A stretch of DNA of 64,000 nt from an uncultured beta proteobacterium (lineage in GTDB: Bacteria > Pseudomonadota > Gammaproteobacteria > Burkholderiales > Burkholderiaceae_C). The stretch lies in contig CAILAY010000050.1 of NCBI GenBank assembly GCA_903832285.1, positions 1-64,000 of the forward strand, in the 5' to 3' direction. Positions within the stretch are counted from its first letter, which is position 1; every line of letters begins with the position of its first letter. Below the pieces are notes generated by a model that was given only the letters and a program-made list of their open reading frames with translations, was not told the DNA's origin and searched no databases. This document shows, piece by piece, positions 47,322 to 58,823 of this stretch. The translations under genes were made by a program, and so were the position numbers.

Positions 47322-47972
47322 ATGATCACGCTCGCGCTCTCCAAGGGCCGCATCTTTGACGAAACCCTGCCACTGCTCAAGGCCGCGGGCATTGAGGTGC
47401 TGGACGATCCGGATTCGACCCGCAAGCTCATTCTGGCGACAAACCAACCGGATGTGCGCGTGGTGCTGGTGCGTGCCAGCGACGTTCCAACCTATGTGCA
47501 ATACGGTGGTGCCGATCTGGGCATCACTGGCAAGGACACTTTGCTGGAGCATGGAAGCCAGGGTTTGTACCAGCCGCTTGATCTGCAAATTGCCAAGTGC
47601 CGCATCAGCGTGGCGGTGCGCGAAGGTTTTGACTACGCCGCCGCCGTTCAGCAGGGAAGCCGCCTGCGCGTTGCCACCAAGTACGTGGCGATTGCGCGCG
47701 AGTTCTTCGCCAGCAAGGGTGTTCATGTGGACCTGATCAAGCTTTACGGCAGTATGGAACTGGCGCCGCTCACAGGTCTGGCAGATGCCATCGTCGATCT
47801 CGTTTCCACCGGCAACACGCTCAAGGCCAACCACCTGGTGGAGGTGGAGCGCATCATGGACATCAGCTCGCGCCTGGTGGTGAATCAGGCCGCGCTCAAA
47901 ATGAAGCAGCAGCCCATGCGAACCCTCATCGACGCCTTCTCCGCGGCCTTGAAAACTCCGTTGTCGGTTTAA
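47322..47972 (+). CDS. hisG: ATP phosphoribosyltransferase (short form)
   Basis: [52 protein letters not shown]. Confidence 0.97.
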   Translation: MITLALSKGRIFDETLPLLKAAGIEVLDDPDSTRKLILATNQPDVRVVLVRASDVPTYVQYGGADLGITGKDTLLEHGSQGLYQPLDLQIAKCRISVAVREGFDYAAAVQQGSRLRVATKYVAIAREFFASKGVHVDLIKLYGSMELAPLTGLADAIVDLVSTGNTLKANHLVEVERIMDISSRLVVNQAALKMKQQPMRTLIDAFSAALKTPLSV

Positions 47973-47978
47973 GGGCAT

Positions 47979-49298
47979 ATGAGCTTGAGCGCGAAACCCC
48001 TGCGCCTGTCCACTGCAACTGCCACGTTCGAGGCGGATTTTCAGGCGAGACTGCATTGGTCAGCGCAGACCGACGCGGCGATCGAGCAGGGCGTGGCCGA
48101 CATTCTGGCCGATGTGCGCAAGCGCGGTGACACTGCGGTGCTGGAGTACACGGCGCGTTGGGACCAGGTGCAGGCCGCGTCGATGTCGGAGCTGGAGCTG
48201 ACTCAAGCCGATCTCAAAGCCGCCTTTGACACCATTCCCACGGTCCAGAGGGACGCACTGCAGGCCGCGGCCGTGCGCGTGCGCAGCTACCATGAGGCGC
48301 AGAAAAAGGCCAGCGGTGAAAGCTGGAGTTACCGCGATGCCGAGGGCAACCTGCTCGGGCAAAAGGTCACGCCTTTGGACCGGGTCGGCATTTACGTGCC
48401 GGGCGGCAAGGCGACCTATCCCTCATCGGTCTTGATGAACGCGATTCCCGCTCATGTGGCAGGCGTCGGCGAAATCATCATGGTCGTGCCCACGCCCCGT
48501 GGCGAAAAGAACGCGATGGTGCTGGCCGCTGCCTGCGTGGCTGGCGTGACTCGTGTCTTTACCATCGGTGGCGCGCAGGCGGTGGCGGCTCTGGCGTATG
48601 GCACGGCGACCGTGCCCAAGGTCGACAAGATCACCGGACCCGGCAACGCCTATGTGGCAGCCGCCAAGCGCCGCGTGTTTGGCATCGTCGGCATCGACAT
48701 GATCGCCGGACCATCCGAAATCCTGGTGCTGGCCGACGGCACTACGCCGCCCGATTGGGTTGCGATGGATCTTTTCAGCCAGGCCGAACACGACGAACTG
48801 GCGCAAAGCATTCTGCTGTGTCCGGATGCGGCCTATATCGACGCCGTGCAGGAGGCTATTGACCGCTTGCTGTCCGAGATGCCGCGCGCCGCCATCATCG
48901 CCAAATCACTCAACGACCGCGGCGCATTGATCCTGACGCGCAGCATGGAAGAAAGCTGTGCCATCAGCAACCGGATCGCGCCGGAACATCTGGAGGTGAG
49001 CAGCCGCAATCCGCATTGCTGGGAGCCGCTGTTGAAACACGCCGGCGCCATTTTTCTTGGCGCCTACACCAGCGAAAGCCTGGGTGACTATTGCGCCGGA
49101 CCGAACCACGTTTTGCCCACCAGCGGCACGGCGCGCTTCAGTTCACCGCTGGGTGTGTACGACTTTCAAAAACGCAGCAGCCTGATCGAAGTGAGTGAGG
49201 CGGGCGCGCAAATTCTTGGAGCCATTGCAGCCGAGTTGGCTTACGGCGAAGGCCTGCAGGCGCACGCCCGGGCCGCGCTGATGCGCTTGAAGTCATGA
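47979..49298 (+). CDS. hisD: Histidinol dehydrogenase
   Basis: [62 protein letters not shown]. Confidence 0.97.
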   Translation: MSLSAKPLRLSTATATFEADFQARLHWSAQTDAAIEQGVADILADVRKRGDTAVLEYTARWDQVQAASMSELELTQADLKAAFDTIPTVQRDALQAAAVRVRSYHEAQKKASGESWSYRDAEGNLLGQKVTPLDRVGIYVPGGKATYPSSVLMNAIPAHVAGVGEIIMVVPTPRGEKNAMVLAAACVAGVTRVFTIGGAQAVAALAYGTATVPKVDKITGPGNAYVAAAKRRVFGIVGIDMIAGPSEILVLADGTTPPDWVAMDLFSQAEHDELAQSILLCPDAAYIDAVQEAIDRLLSEMPRAAIIAKSLNDRGALILTRSMEESCAISNRIAPEHLEVSSRNPHCWEPLLKHAGAIFLGAYTSESLGDYCAGPNHVLPTSGTARFSSPLGVYDFQKRSSLIEVSEAGAQILGAIAAELAYGEGLQAHARAALMRLKS

Positions 49299-50395
49299 CG
49301 AAAAATCCCATTCAGCGCATCCGCCAGGATATCCAGTCGATGCACGCCTATGCGATCCAGGATTCCGTGGGCATGATCAAGCTCGACGGCATGGAGAACC
49401 CGCACCGCCTGCCGCCCGAATTGCAAGAGCAGTTGGGTCAGCGACTGGGCCGACTCGCGTTGAACCGCTATCCGGATGGCCGCGTGAACGATCTACGTCG
49501 GGCCCTGGCCGACTATGCCCACATGCCCGAGGGTTTTGATCTGATGTTGGGTAATGGTTCGGACGAACTTATTTCGCTCCTTGCCATGGCCTGTGATCTG
49601 CCACTGAGCGAAGCGAACCACTTCCAGCCGGCGACCATCCTGGCGCCGGTCCCAGGCTTCGTGATGTACGGCATGAGCGCGCAATTGCAGGGTTTGAAAT
49701 TTGTTGGCGTCCCGCTCACTGACGACTTTGAACTGGATGAGGCCGCGATGCTGGCAGCCATTGACCAGCACAGTCCCGCCGTCGTGTATTTGGCCTATCC
49801 GAACAACCCCACGGCCAATCTGTGGAACGACGCTGCGATCGAGAAGATCATCGCAGCCCAGGGTGCTCAAGGCGGCCTGGTCGTGCTGGACGAGGCCTAT
49901 CAGCCGTTCTCCAGCAAGAGCTATATCGATCGCATCCAACAACACCGCCACGTGCTGCTGATGCGCACCCTCTCCAAGTTCGGCCTGGCCGGTGTGCGCA
50001 TCGGTTATCTGATGGGTCCCAAAGCGCTCATTGGCGAAATAGACAAGCTACGACCGCCGTATAACGTCAGCGTGCTGAACTACGAGTGCGCGTTGTTTTC
50101 TCTGGAGCACGCGGACGTGTTCGCAGCGCAAGCCAAAGACATTCGGGAGCAGCGATCCTTTTTATTGCAAGCGTTGGCTCAAATGCCTCATGTCAGACCG
50201 TATCCGAGTGACTCCAACATGATTTTGGTGCGCGTGCCGAATGCGGCAATGGTTTTTGAGGGCATGCGAGCGCGCAAGGTTCTGGTCAAGAATGTCTCCA
50301 AGCTGCACCCCTTGCTGAACCATTGCCTGCGCCTGACCGTGGGCACATCGGATCAAAATCGCAGTATGCTTTTGGCCTTGAAAGAATCGTTATGA
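49295..50395 (+). CDS. hisC: Histidinol-phosphate aminotransferase
   Basis: [42 protein letters not shown]. Confidence 0.96.
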   Translation: MTKNPIQRIRQDIQSMHAYAIQDSVGMIKLDGMENPHRLPPELQEQLGQRLGRLALNRYPDGRVNDLRRALADYAHMPEGFDLMLGNGSDELISLLAMACDLPLSEANHFQPATILAPVPGFVMYGMSAQLQGLKFVGVPLTDDFELDEAAMLAAIDQHSPAVVYLAYPNNPTANLWNDAAIEKIIAAQGAQGGLVVLDEAYQPFSSKSYIDRIQQHRHVLLMRTLSKFGLAGVRIGYLMGPKALIGEIDKLRPPYNVSVLNYECALFSLEHADVFAAQAKDIREQRSFLLQALAQMPHVRPYPSDSNMILVRVPNAAMVFEGMRARKVLVKNVSKLHPLLNHCLRLTVGTSDQNRSMLLALKESL

Positions 50396-51000
50396 CCACC
50401 GACCTGCAGCAACCGCGCATCGCCGAAGTTTCGCGCCAAACCGCCGAGACAAAAATCAACGTCAAGCTCAATCTGGACGGAACCGGACAGGCGCGGCTGA
50501 ACACGGGCATCGGGTTCTTCGACCATATGCTGGACCAGATTGCGCGCCACGGACTGATCGATCTGGATATCCAGGCTGTGGGCGATTTGCACATCGACGG
50601 TCACCACACGGTGGAAGACGTGGGCATTGCATTGGGCCAGGCGGTGAACCAGGCCGTGGGCGACAGGAAGGGGTTGCGCCGCTATGGCCACGCCTATGTG
50701 CCTCTGGACGAGGCACTGAGCCGGGTCGTGATCGATTTTTCCGGGCGTCCCGGTCTGGTGATGCACGTTCCTTTCAAGAGCGGCATGATTGGTACATTCG
50801 ACAGCCAACTGGCGTTTGAATTTTTCCAGGGTTTCGTGAATCACGCCTTCGTCACCTTGCACATCGACAATTTGCGTGGCGAAAACGCTCACCACCAGGC
50901 AGAGACCGTGTTCAAGGCATTTGGCCGTGCCCTGCGCGCTGCGCTGGAACTGGATCCGCGTGCCCCGAATGCGATTCCATCGACCAAAGGCTCCCTGTAA
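50392..51000 (+). CDS. hisB: Imidazoleglycerol-phosphate dehydratase
   Basis: [37 protein letters not shown]. Confidence 0.97.
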   Translation: MTTDLQQPRIAEVSRQTAETKINVKLNLDGTGQARLNTGIGFFDHMLDQIARHGLIDLDIQAVGDLHIDGHHTVEDVGIALGQAVNQAVGDRKGLRRYGHAYVPLDEALSRVVIDFSGRPGLVMHVPFKSGMIGTFDSQLAFEFFQGFVNHAFVTLHIDNLRGENAHHQAETVFKAFGRALRAALELDPRAPNAIPSTKGSL

Positions 51001-51043
51001 TAAAACACGCGAGTTCCGGCGTACCGCCATCCCACCGCAAACC

Positions 51044-51700
51044 ATGAAGAAAATTGCAGTTGTCGACTACGGCATGGGCAATCTGCGCTCGGTCACCCAG
51101 GCGGTGGTGCATGCGGCGCAGGGTTCAGGCATTGAAGTTGTGTGGGCGCGGCGCCCCGAAGAAGTGATGGCAGCCGAGCGCGTGGTCCTGCCGGGGCAGG
51201 GCGGTATGCGTGACTGCATGCGCGAACTGCACTTCTCCGGCATGTACGAGGCCGTGATGCACGCGGCCGCAAGCAAACCTCTCATGGGCGTGTGCGTGGG
51301 CATGCAGATGTTGCTGGACCACAGCGCGGAACTGGACACGCCCTGCACCGGACTCATCCACGGTGAGGTCGTGAAGTTCGATCTGGCAGGACAATTGCAG
51401 CCCGACGGCAGCCGCTATAAAGTGCCGCAAATGGGCTGGAATCAGGTTTATCAAAGCGATCATGGCGTGGGCCGGCACCCGGTCTGGGGTGAAGTGCCCG
51501 ACGGCAGCTACTTCTACTTTGTGCACAGCTTTTATGCCCGACCGTCAGATGCGCGCCACAGCGTGGGCGAGACCGACTACGGTGCGCGCTTCACATCGGC
51601 CATTGCACGCGATAATATTTTCGCCACACAATTCCACCCTGAAAAGAGCGCTGCCCAGGGGCTCGCTTTGTACCGTAACTTCCTGCACTGGAATCCTTGA
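51044..51700 (+). CDS. hisH: Imidazole glycerol phosphate synthase glutaminase subunit
   Basis: [43 protein letters not shown]. Confidence 0.97.
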   Translation: MKKIAVVDYGMGNLRSVTQAVVHAAQGSGIEVVWARRPEEVMAAERVVLPGQGGMRDCMRELHFSGMYEAVMHAAASKPLMGVCVGMQMLLDHSAELDTPCTGLIHGEVVKFDLAGQLQPDGSRYKVPQMGWNQVYQSDHGVGRHPVWGEVPDGSYFYFVHSFYARPSDARHSVGETDYGARFTSAIARDNIFATQFHPEKSAAQGLALYRNFLHWNP

Positions 51701-51706
51701 TCCATC

Positions 51707-52447
51707 ATGCAACTCATCCCGGCAATTGACTTGAAGGACGGCCATTGTGTGCGCCTCAAACAAGGCGACATGGACCAATCCACAACGTTCGGCGAAGAGC
51801 CGACAGTGATGGCCCGAACATGGGTGAGCAAGGGGGCAAGGCGACTGCATCTGGTGGACCTGAATGGCGCTTTTGCCGGCACGCCAAAAAATGAGATGGC
51901 GATCCGCCAGATCCTGCGAGAGGTGGGGAGCGAGGTGGACGTACAACTCGGTGGTGGAATACGCGATCTGGATACGATTGAACGTTATCTGGATGCCGGC
52001 TTGCGCTACGTCATCATCGGCACTGCGGCAGTGCGCAACCCCGGTTTCCTGCAAGATGCCTGCACCGCGTTCGGTGGCCACATCATTGTTGGCCTTGACG
52101 CCAGGGATGGCCGCGTTGCAACCGACGGATGGAGCAAATTGTCGGGGCATGAAGTGGTGGACTTGGCGAAGAAATTTCAGGACTACGGGGTCGAGTCCAT
52201 CATCTATACCGACATTGGTCGCGACGGTATGCTCAGCGGAGTGAACATCGAGGCGACGGTGCGCCTGGCGCAGGCGCTGACGATACCCGTGATCGCCTCG
52301 GGCGGCCTGTCCAATATGGTCGACGTGGAAAAGCTCTGCGCCGTCGAAGGCGAAGGCATCGAAGGCGTGATCTGTGGTCGTGCCATCTACAGCGGCGACC
52401 TTGACTTCGAAGCGGCGCAGGCCCGCGCCGATGAACTCAATGGCTGA
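51707..52447 (+). CDS. hisA: ProFAR isomerase
   Basis: [44 protein letters not shown]. Confidence 0.97.
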   Translation: MQLIPAIDLKDGHCVRLKQGDMDQSTTFGEEPTVMARTWVSKGARRLHLVDLNGAFAGTPKNEMAIRQILREVGSEVDVQLGGGIRDLDTIERYLDAGLRYVIIGTAAVRNPGFLQDACTAFGGHIIVGLDARDGRVATDGWSKLSGHEVVDLAKKFQDYGVESIIYTDIGRDGMLSGVNIEATVRLAQALTIPVIASGGLSNMVDVEKLCAVEGEGIEGVICGRAIYSGDLDFEAAQARADELNG

Positions 52448-52458
52448 CCTGGGGGCGC

Positions 52459-53259
52459 ATGCTCGCTAAACGCATCATTCCCTGCCTGGATGTGACTGGT
52501 GGTCGTGTCGTCAAGGGCGTGAATTTCGTTGAGCTGCGGGACGCCGGTGACCCCGTGGAAATTGCGGCGCGCTACAACGACCAGGGCGCGGACGAACTCA
52601 CCTTTTTGGACATCACCGCCACCAGCGACGCTCGCGATCTGATCCTGCACATCATCGAGGCCGTCGCTTCGCAGGTCTTCATTCCGCTGACCGTGGGTGG
52701 CGGCGTGCGCACGGTGGAAGACGTGCGCCGCCTGCTCAATGCGGGCGCTGACAAGACCAGTTTCAACTCGGCTGCGATTGCGAACCCGCAGCTCATTGCA
52801 GACGCCTCGGCCAAGTACGGCGCGCAGTGCATCGTGGTGGCGATCGACGCCAAACGCCGCTCCCCGCAGGAGTGCCAACGCTTGGATAAGGACGGCCGCA
52901 CCATGGGCGCGGGCTGGGATGTGTACAGCCACGGGGGGCGCAAGAATACGGGGTTGGACGCGATCAGTTGGGCGACCGAGATGGCAGCCATGGGTGCCGG
53001 AGAAATTCTGCTTACCAGCATGGACCGCGACGGCACGAAGTCGGGTTTCGATCTGGCACTGACTCGCGCCGTGGCCGATGCCGTGAGCGTGCCGGTGATC
53101 GCGTCAGGTGGTGTCGGAACGCTCGATCATCTGGCCGATGGCATTCAACTCGGCGGCGCCGACGCCGTGCTGGCCGCGAGCATTTTTCACTATGGTGAAT
53201 ACACTGTGGCGCAGGCGAAACAGCGCATGGCGGAGCGCGGTATCCCTGTACGTTTATGA
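52459..53259 (+). CDS. hisF: Imidazole glycerol phosphate synthase cyclase subunit
   Basis: [49 protein letters not shown]. Confidence 0.97.
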   Translation: MLAKRIIPCLDVTGGRVVKGVNFVELRDAGDPVEIAARYNDQGADELTFLDITATSDARDLILHIIEAVASQVFIPLTVGGGVRTVEDVRRLLNAGADKTSFNSAAIANPQLIADASAKYGAQCIVVAIDAKRRSPQECQRLDKDGRTMGAGWDVYSHGGRKNTGLDAISWATEMAAMGAGEILLTSMDRDGTKSGFDLALTRAVADAVSVPVIASGGVGTLDHLADGIQLGGADAVLAASIFHYGEYTVAQAKQRMAERGIPVRL

Positions 53260-53675
53260 ACTGGCTCAACGAAGTGAAGTGGGACGAGCACGGTCTGGTA
53301 CCGGCGATTGCGCAAGAGGCCGTGAGCAACGATGTGCTGATGTTCGCCTGGATGAACCGCGAAGCGCTGCAAAAGACCGCGGAACTGGGCGAGGCCGTGT
53401 ATTTCAGCCGCTCCCGCAAGCGCCTGTGGCACAAAGGCGAGGAGTCTGGCCACAGGCAAAAGGTGCATGAGATCCGTCTGGATTGCGACAATGACGTGAT
53501 ACTGCTCAAAGTCACTCAACTCGGCCACGAGCCCGCGAACACGGGGTCTCCTGCGCAGTCGATTGCCTGTCACACCGGACGCCACAGCTGCTTTTTCAGC
53601 CTGTACAAGGACGGGGCCTGGCACGCCACCGAGCCGGTGCTGAAGGACCCCGCCGTCATCTACAAGAAACCATGA
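53256..53675 (+). CDS. hisI: Phosphoribosyl-AMP cyclohydrolase
   Basis: [40 protein letters not shown]. Confidence 0.96.
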   Translation: MNWLNEVKWDEHGLVPAIAQEAVSNDVLMFAWMNREALQKTAELGEAVYFSRSRKRLWHKGEESGHRQKVHEIRLDCDNDVILLKVTQLGHEPANTGSPAQSIACHTGRHSCFFSLYKDGAWHATEPVLKDPAVIYKKP

Positions 53676-54058
53676 ACGCACAAGATTCCCTGGCTCGCCT
53701 GGCCGCCGTGATCGAAAGCCGCAAGCCGCAAAACGGGGGCGACCCTGAGACCAGCTATGTATCGCGCCTGTTGCACAGGGGGCCGGACGCCTTCCTGAAG
53801 AAGATCGGCGAAGAGGCGACCGAAGTCGTGATGGCGGCCAAGGACGCGGACCATGGTGGCGATATTCAAAAGATCGTCTGCGAGGTGGCGGACCTCTGGT
53901 TTCACTCGATGATTGCGCTGGCGCACTATGGACTGACCCCGGCGGATGTCATCGCCGAACTGGATCGGCGCGTGGGCACCAGCGGGATCGAGGAAAAGGC
54001 GCTGCGCAAGGTCGCCGAGCGCGAACGAGAACAACAACGTCATCCCTCAGGAGACTGA
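53672..54058 (+). CDS. hisE: Phosphoribosyl-ATP pyrophosphatase
   Basis: [31 protein letters not shown]. Confidence 0.95.
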   Translation: MNAQDSLARLAAVIESRKPQNGGDPETSYVSRLLHRGPDAFLKKIGEEATEVVMAAKDADHGGDIQKIVCEVADLWFHSMIALAHYGLTPADVIAELDRRVGTSGIEEKALRKVAEREREQQRHPSGD

Positions 54059-54060
54059 AA

Positions 54061-54462
54061 ATGAGCGAAATCGTGGACATTCAATCCGGCGAAAAGGCTG
54101 CACCGCAACAACTCAGAACGCTGGGATGGGTGAGCTATATCCTGCACCTGATCGTTGCCATAGGAGCCGTTTTGCCGGGTGCGCAAGCCAGTCTGCTGCT
54201 GCTGTTTGCGGCGTTGGTCCTTGATCTGGTGAAAAAGTCAGATGCCCAAGGCACGTGGCAGGAGAGTCATTTTTCCTGGCGTATCCGCAGTGTGATCTGG
54301 GCCGGTGTGCTGTACCTGCTGACCGCGCCTTTGTGGCTCTTTTTCCTGCTGCCGGGGTGGCTTGCCTGGGCCGTCATTTCGATCTGGTTCCTGTACCGCA
54401 TCGTGCGCGGCATGGTGGCCATGAATGCGGGTCAGCCGGTAGGGAATGAGGCTGCGCCATGA
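54061..54462 (+). CDS. Small membrane protein (DUF4870-like)
   Basis: Three TM segments; position between hisE and the HIT gene. Confidence 0.7.
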   Translation: MSEIVDIQSGEKAAPQQLRTLGWVSYILHLIVAIGAVLPGAQASLLLLFAALVLDLVKKSDAQGTWQESHFSWRIRSVIWAGVLYLLTAPLWLFFLLPGWLAWAVISIWFLYRIVRGMVAMNAGQPVGNEAAP

Positions 54463-54818
54463 CAGTTGATTCGGCCTGCATTTTCTGCAAGATCATCGCG
54501 GGGAAAATCCCCTCGCGCAAGGTCTATGAGGACGACGAAATTTTTGCCTTCCATGACATCCATCCCTGGGCGCCGGTGCATTTCATGCTGATTCCGAAAT
54601 CGCATATTCCTTCCATGGCACAGGTAGGTCCCGAGCATGAAGCGCTGATGGGGCGCATGCTGGTGTTGGCTCCGCGTCTGGCCCTGCAGGAAGGATGCAA
54701 CCCCTATCCGCAGGGCGGCTTTCGAATCCTCTGCAACACCGGCGCCCAGGGCGGGCAGGAAGTGCAGCACCTGCATCTGCACGTCATGGGCGGACCCCGT
54801 CCCTGGCTCAAGGGGTGA
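54459..54818 (+). CDS. HIT-family hydrolase (HinT-like)
   Basis: CIFCKIIAGKIPSRKVYEDDEIFAFHDIHPWAPVHFMLIPKSHI; QHLHLHVMGG. Confidence 0.95.
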   Translation: MTVDSACIFCKIIAGKIPSRKVYEDDEIFAFHDIHPWAPVHFMLIPKSHIPSMAQVGPEHEALMGRMLVLAPRLALQEGCNPYPQGGFRILCNTGAQGGQEVQHLHLHVMGGPRPWLKG

Positions 54819-54886
54819 ATTACTCCACGGCACCGCGTTTGGGCCGACCAGGGTCTAAAATCGTTGCAACTGTTTAGGAGGACGTC

Positions 54887-55126
54887 ATGGGTTTATCGAC
54901 TACACATCTGATCATTTTCCTGGTCATCATCATCGTGATCTTCGGCACCAAGAAATTGAGAAACCTCGGCTCTGATCTGGGTGGCGCGGTGAAGGGCTTT
55001 AAAGACGGCATGAAGGATGGCGCGACCGACAAGACGGCTGAACCCGTCGCACCGGTGCAGCAGGTGACTTCGGGCACAGTGCCTGTCAAAGACACTATCG
55101 ACGTCGAAGCCAAGCCCAAGGTCTAA
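54887..55126 (+). CDS. tatA: Twin-arginine translocase subunit TatA
   Basis: [39 protein letters not shown]. Confidence 0.96.
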   Translation: MGLSTTHLIIFLVIIIVIFGTKKLRNLGSDLGGAVKGFKDGMKDGATDKTAEPVAPVQQVTSGTVPVKDTIDVEAKPKV

Positions 55127-55594
55127 GTGCTGGACATAGGAGTCACCAAACTCGCCATCATTGGCGGGATCGCGCTGGTCGTGATCGGTCCTGAGCGCCT
55201 GCCCAGCGTGGCGCGCACCATTGGAACCATGCTTGGTCGGGCGCGGCGCTATGTGGCCGACGTCAAGGCCGAAGTGAATCGTTCCATGGAACTCGACGAA
55301 CTCAAGAAGATGAAGGACACAGTGGAAGCGGCAGCGCGCGATGTGGAGCAGACGGTGCAAACCTCGGCCGCCGATTTCGAAAAGTCCTGGAGCGCGACCA
55401 CCGAAGGTCTACCCCAATCCGACAGCAATTCCATCTACATTCCGCGCGTCCCGGAATACAGGCATCCCAGGAAGAACTGGCGGCTCAAGGCCGGCGCTAC
55501 ACCGCAATGGTACAAAGCCCGATCGGGCACCCGCACCAAAGCACTGTCGGGCGCGGCGCGGGTGGCGCGGTTTCGTCCGCAAAAAATCTCTTAG
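55127..55594 (+). CDS. tatB: Twin-arginine translocase subunit TatB (GTG start)
   Basis: [41 protein letters not shown]. Confidence 0.95.
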   Translation: MLDIGVTKLAIIGGIALVVIGPERLPSVARTIGTMLGRARRYVADVKAEVNRSMELDELKKMKDTVEAAARDVEQTVQTSAADFEKSWSATTEGLPQSDSNSIYIPRVPEYRHPRKNWRLKAGATPQWYKARSGTRTKALSGAARVARFRPQKIS

Positions 55595-55597
55595 GTC

Positions 55598-56389
55598 ATG
55601 GCAGACGAAAAAGCCCAGGACGACGAGCTCGCCGGCACGGAGCAGCCCTTTGTGCAGCACTTGGTGGAGCTGCGGGACCGGTTGCTGCGTGCGGTCTATG
55701 GCATCGCTGCTGTCTTCGCCGTACTGGTGTTCTACCCTGGCCCTGCACGCCTGTTCGAGCTGTTGGCGATACCTCTTGTCAAGGCGTTGCCGGAAGGCTC
55801 GAAGATGATCGCCGTGGGTGTGGTCTCGCCCTTCCTGGTGCCGATCAAGGTGTCGGTGCTGGCGGCCGTGGGTCTGACACTGCCTTGGATCCTGTACCAG
55901 ATCTGGGCATTTGTCGCTCCAGGCCTTTACAAGCATGAAAAAAAACTGGTGCTGCCTCTGGTCGCAGCGAGTACTTTGCTGTTCTATTTGGGTGCGGCAT
56001 TTTGCTATTTTGTCGTGTTCGGGCAGGCTTTCCCGGCGATCCAGAGAATGGCACCGGTCTCGGTCGCCGTGACGCCGGATATTGAAGCCTACCTGGACTT
56101 TGTCATAACTCTGTTCATCGCGTTTGGTGTTGCCTTCGAGGTGCCGATCGCGGTCATCATCCTGGCCCGCATCGGGATTGTCAGCATTGCCCAACTGCGC
56201 TCTTTCAGGGCCTACTTCTGGGTCGGCGCCGCGGCGGTTGCGGGACTCGTGACACCGCCCGATCCGGTGTCCATGATTGCCTTGCTGATTCCGATGGGAT
56301 TACTTTACGAGGTCGGCATTTGGGCCGCACAACTCTTCATCAGGCACACCAAGGCGCCCGAGGACGCGGCCCGGAATTCCCAACCCTGA
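55598..56389 (+). CDS. tatC: Twin-arginine translocase subunit TatC
   Basis: FVQHLVELRDRLLRAVYG; FGVAFEVPIAVIILARIGIVS. Confidence 0.97.
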   Translation: MADEKAQDDELAGTEQPFVQHLVELRDRLLRAVYGIAAVFAVLVFYPGPARLFELLAIPLVKALPEGSKMIAVGVVSPFLVPIKVSVLAAVGLTLPWILYQIWAFVAPGLYKHEKKLVLPLVAASTLLFYLGAAFCYFVVFGQAFPAIQRMAPVSVAVTPDIEAYLDFVITLFIAFGVAFEVPIAVIILARIGIVSIAQLRSFRAYFWVGAAAVAGLVTPPDPVSMIALLIPMGLLYEVGIWAAQLFIRHTKAPEDAARNSQP

Positions 56390-56396
56390 CGCATGC

Positions 56397-57560
56397 CTAA
56401 CGCTGCGCCTTGGCCTTGGGCCGCACGCCGGGCGTCACGTCCAGTTCGATGGTGGCATCACGCCTGAGCAGGCTGAACCGAGCGGCTGCGCCGGGCCTGA
56501 GTGCGGCCACGCTGGTGAGCAATTCAGACACGTTGTTGACCGGCTTTCCCGAGACGCTCAGGATCACATCCCCGGGTTTTATCCCGCCCTTGGCGGCCGG
56601 ACCATTCTGCAGCACTCCGGTAATGATCACGCCCTGAAACGAATCCGGGTCAGCACCCCTCTTTGGTCGTATGCCGAAGGTTTCCGCCAGTTCGGGTGAC
56701 AGTTCGTTGGGTTCGACGCCGATCCAGCCACGTGTCACCCGGCCCTCTTTGATGATGCCTTCAAGCACCTGCTTGGCAGTGGCTACTGGAATCGCAAAAC
56801 CGATCCCCATACTGCCGCCCGAGCGCGAATAGATGGCGCTGTTGATGCCCTGCAGTTGGCCGTAGACATCGACCAGCGCGCCGCCTGAATTGCCAGGATT
56901 GATGGCGGCGTCGGTCTGGATGAAATTCTCATAGAAGTTGATGCCGAGTTGATTGCGCCCGAGCGCGCTCACGATGCCACCGGTCACGGTTTGACCCACG
57001 CCAAAGGGGTTGCCGATGGCAAGAACCTGGTCGCCAACGCGCAAGTTATCGGCGCTGCCGAGCGTAATCACGGGCAGGCGCTCCAGATCTATCTTGAGTA
57101 TGGCCAGGTCGGTGTCGGGGTCCGTGCCAATGACTTTTGCCCCGGCATGTCGACCGTCGTTGAGCACGACTTCGATGGTGTCGGACTCCTCCACCACGTG
57201 GTCGTTGGTCAGGATATAGCCGTTCGCACTCACAATCACGCCGCTTCCCAAACCGACTTGGGGTTCCGCGCCGCGGTCGCCAAAGAAGAACTTGAAAAAC
57301 GGGTCGACCTGGCCGGGATTCCTTTGTGCGGACTTGCTGGTGTTGATGCTGACCACGGCCGCCGCCGCCCGTTGCGCTGCCACCCGCAGACTGCCAGACG
57401 GCACGACGCCTGGCGCGCTGGCAGGCGCTTCCAGCACCGATATGGCAGGCGGCGCAATGGCACGCCGGTTCAGCCATTCGGGTTTGAGTGCACCCACGAC
57501 AAAATACGCGGCCAGCAGCACGGTGACGGATTGCGAAAACAGGAGCCAGAACTTTTTCAT
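56397..57560 (-). CDS. DegQ/HtrA-like periplasmic serine protease
   Basis: GSGVIVSANGYILTNDHVVEESDTI; AINPGNSGGALVD; C-terminal PDZ domain. Confidence 0.96.
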   Translation of the reverse strand: MKKFWLLFSQSVTVLLAAYFVVGALKPEWLNRRAIAPPAISVLEAPASAPGVVPSGSLRVAAQRAAAAVVSINTSKSAQRNPGQVDPFFKFFFGDRGAEPQVGLGSGVIVSANGYILTNDHVVEESDTIEVVLNDGRHAGAKVIGTDPDTDLAILKIDLERLPVITLGSADNLRVGDQVLAIGNPFGVGQTVTGGIVSALGRNQLGINFYENFIQTDAAINPGNSGGALVDVYGQLQGINSAIYSRSGGSMGIGFAIPVATAKQVLEGIIKEGRVTRGWIGVEPNELSPELAETFGIRPKRGADPDSFQGVIITGVLQNGPAAKGGIKPGDVILSVSGKPVNNVSELLTSVAALRPGAAARFSLLRRDATIELDVTPGVRPKAKAQR

Positions 57561-57650
57561 AGGGTGTTTCGGAAACGGGCACGAACGGCCAGAACTTTTG
57601 CCGCACTGGGTAAATTGTAGGACGCCCGCACCGAACGCTAAGATTTGCCC

Positions 57651-58070
57651 ATGTTCCACTCCGACGACCGCGCCTTCGATCAGGGACAGGTGATTCACAT
57701 AAGGTCTGCCGCACCAGCCAAGCCCGCATTCGGCCAGCCCTGCAATGGCTGTGGCGTGTGCTGTCTTGCAGCGCCCTGTCCGCTGGGCATGCTGCTTACC
57801 AGACGCACCAAGGGTGCCTGCGCGGTGCTGGGCTGGGATGAGGCGCAGGGGCTTTATCGCTGCGGCGCGCTCAGTCAGCCGCGTCAGGCGCTGCAGCGTG
57901 CGTTGCCCGGCTGGCTGAATTTTCTGGCCGGACCGTTGTCCATGGCACTGACGCGGTTGGGACGACGCTGGATCGCGGCGGGCCGGGGCTGCGACAGCCA
58001 GCTAATCGCAACGGTGTGCCCGGACATCGCCGACAATGCACCAACTCATTCTGCGGAATCCCATGACTGA
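57651..58070 (+). CDS. YkgJ-like cysteine-cluster protein
   Basis: PCNGCGVCCLAAPCPLG cysteine cluster. Confidence 0.78.
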   Translation: MFHSDDRAFDQGQVIHIRSAAPAKPAFGQPCNGCGVCCLAAPCPLGMLLTRRTKGACAVLGWDEAQGLYRCGALSQPRQALQRALPGWLNFLAGPLSMALTRLGRRWIAAGRGCDSQLIATVCPDIADNAPTHSAESHD

Positions 58071-58821
58071 CAGACGGCAACTTCTGAGCGCCTTTGACGC
58101 ACTGCTGCAGCCCGAACACTTCAAGGACTACGGACCCAACGGGTTGCAAGTTGAAGGGTGTGAGCTGGTGCGAAAAATTGTTTCCGGTGTCACCGCCAGT
58201 CGTGCACTGATCAAAGCGGCGATCGCGGCGCAAGCCGATGCGATCTTTGTGCATCATGGACTGTTCTGGCGCGGCCAGGATGGCTGCGTCACCGGCTGGA
58301 TGAAGCAACGGCTGGCGCTGCTGCTGGCAAACGATATCAACCTGTTTGCCTACCACTTGCCGCTGGATGCGCACCCGGAACTGGGCAATAACGCACAGTT
58401 GGGGTTGACGCTGGACCTGGAGGCACGGGCGCGGTTTGGTGATCAGGACCTGGGATTCCTGGGGGTCCGCGCAAGCGGCGGGAGCTTTACCGATGCGATG
58501 GCGCTGTCGGGGCATGTGGAGCAGCGGCTCAAACATCCTGTGACGCTGATCAGCGACGGCACGAGAGAGATCAAGAAGATTGCGTGGTGCAGTGGCGGCG
58601 CGCAAGGCTACTTTGAGGCTGCAATCGCAGCTGGTGCCGACGTTTTCATCACGGGTGAAATATCGGAGCCGCAAGCGCACTACGCGCGGGAATCTGGCGT
58701 CGCCTATCTTGCTTGCGGCCACCACGCCAGCGAGCGCTATGGCGCCCCTGCGGTGGCGGCGCATGTGGCTGCGCAACTGGGCTTGACGCATGAGTTCATC
58801 GACATCGACAACCCGGCCTGA
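58063..58821 (+). CDS. NIF3/GTP cyclohydrolase 1 type 2-like protein
   Basis: YGPNGLQVEG; DAIFVHHGLFW; FITGEISEPQAHYARESGVAYLACGHHASERYG. Confidence 0.94.
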   Translation: MTDRRQLLSAFDALLQPEHFKDYGPNGLQVEGCELVRKIVSGVTASRALIKAAIAAQADAIFVHHGLFWRGQDGCVTGWMKQRLALLLANDINLFAYHLPLDAHPELGNNAQLGLTLDLEARARFGDQDLGFLGVRASGGSFTDAMALSGHVEQRLKHPVTLISDGTREIKKIAWCSGGAQGYFEAAIAAGADVFITGEISEPQAHYARESGVAYLACGHHASERYGAPAVAAHVAAQLGLTHEFIDIDNPA

Positions 58822-58823
58822 GC

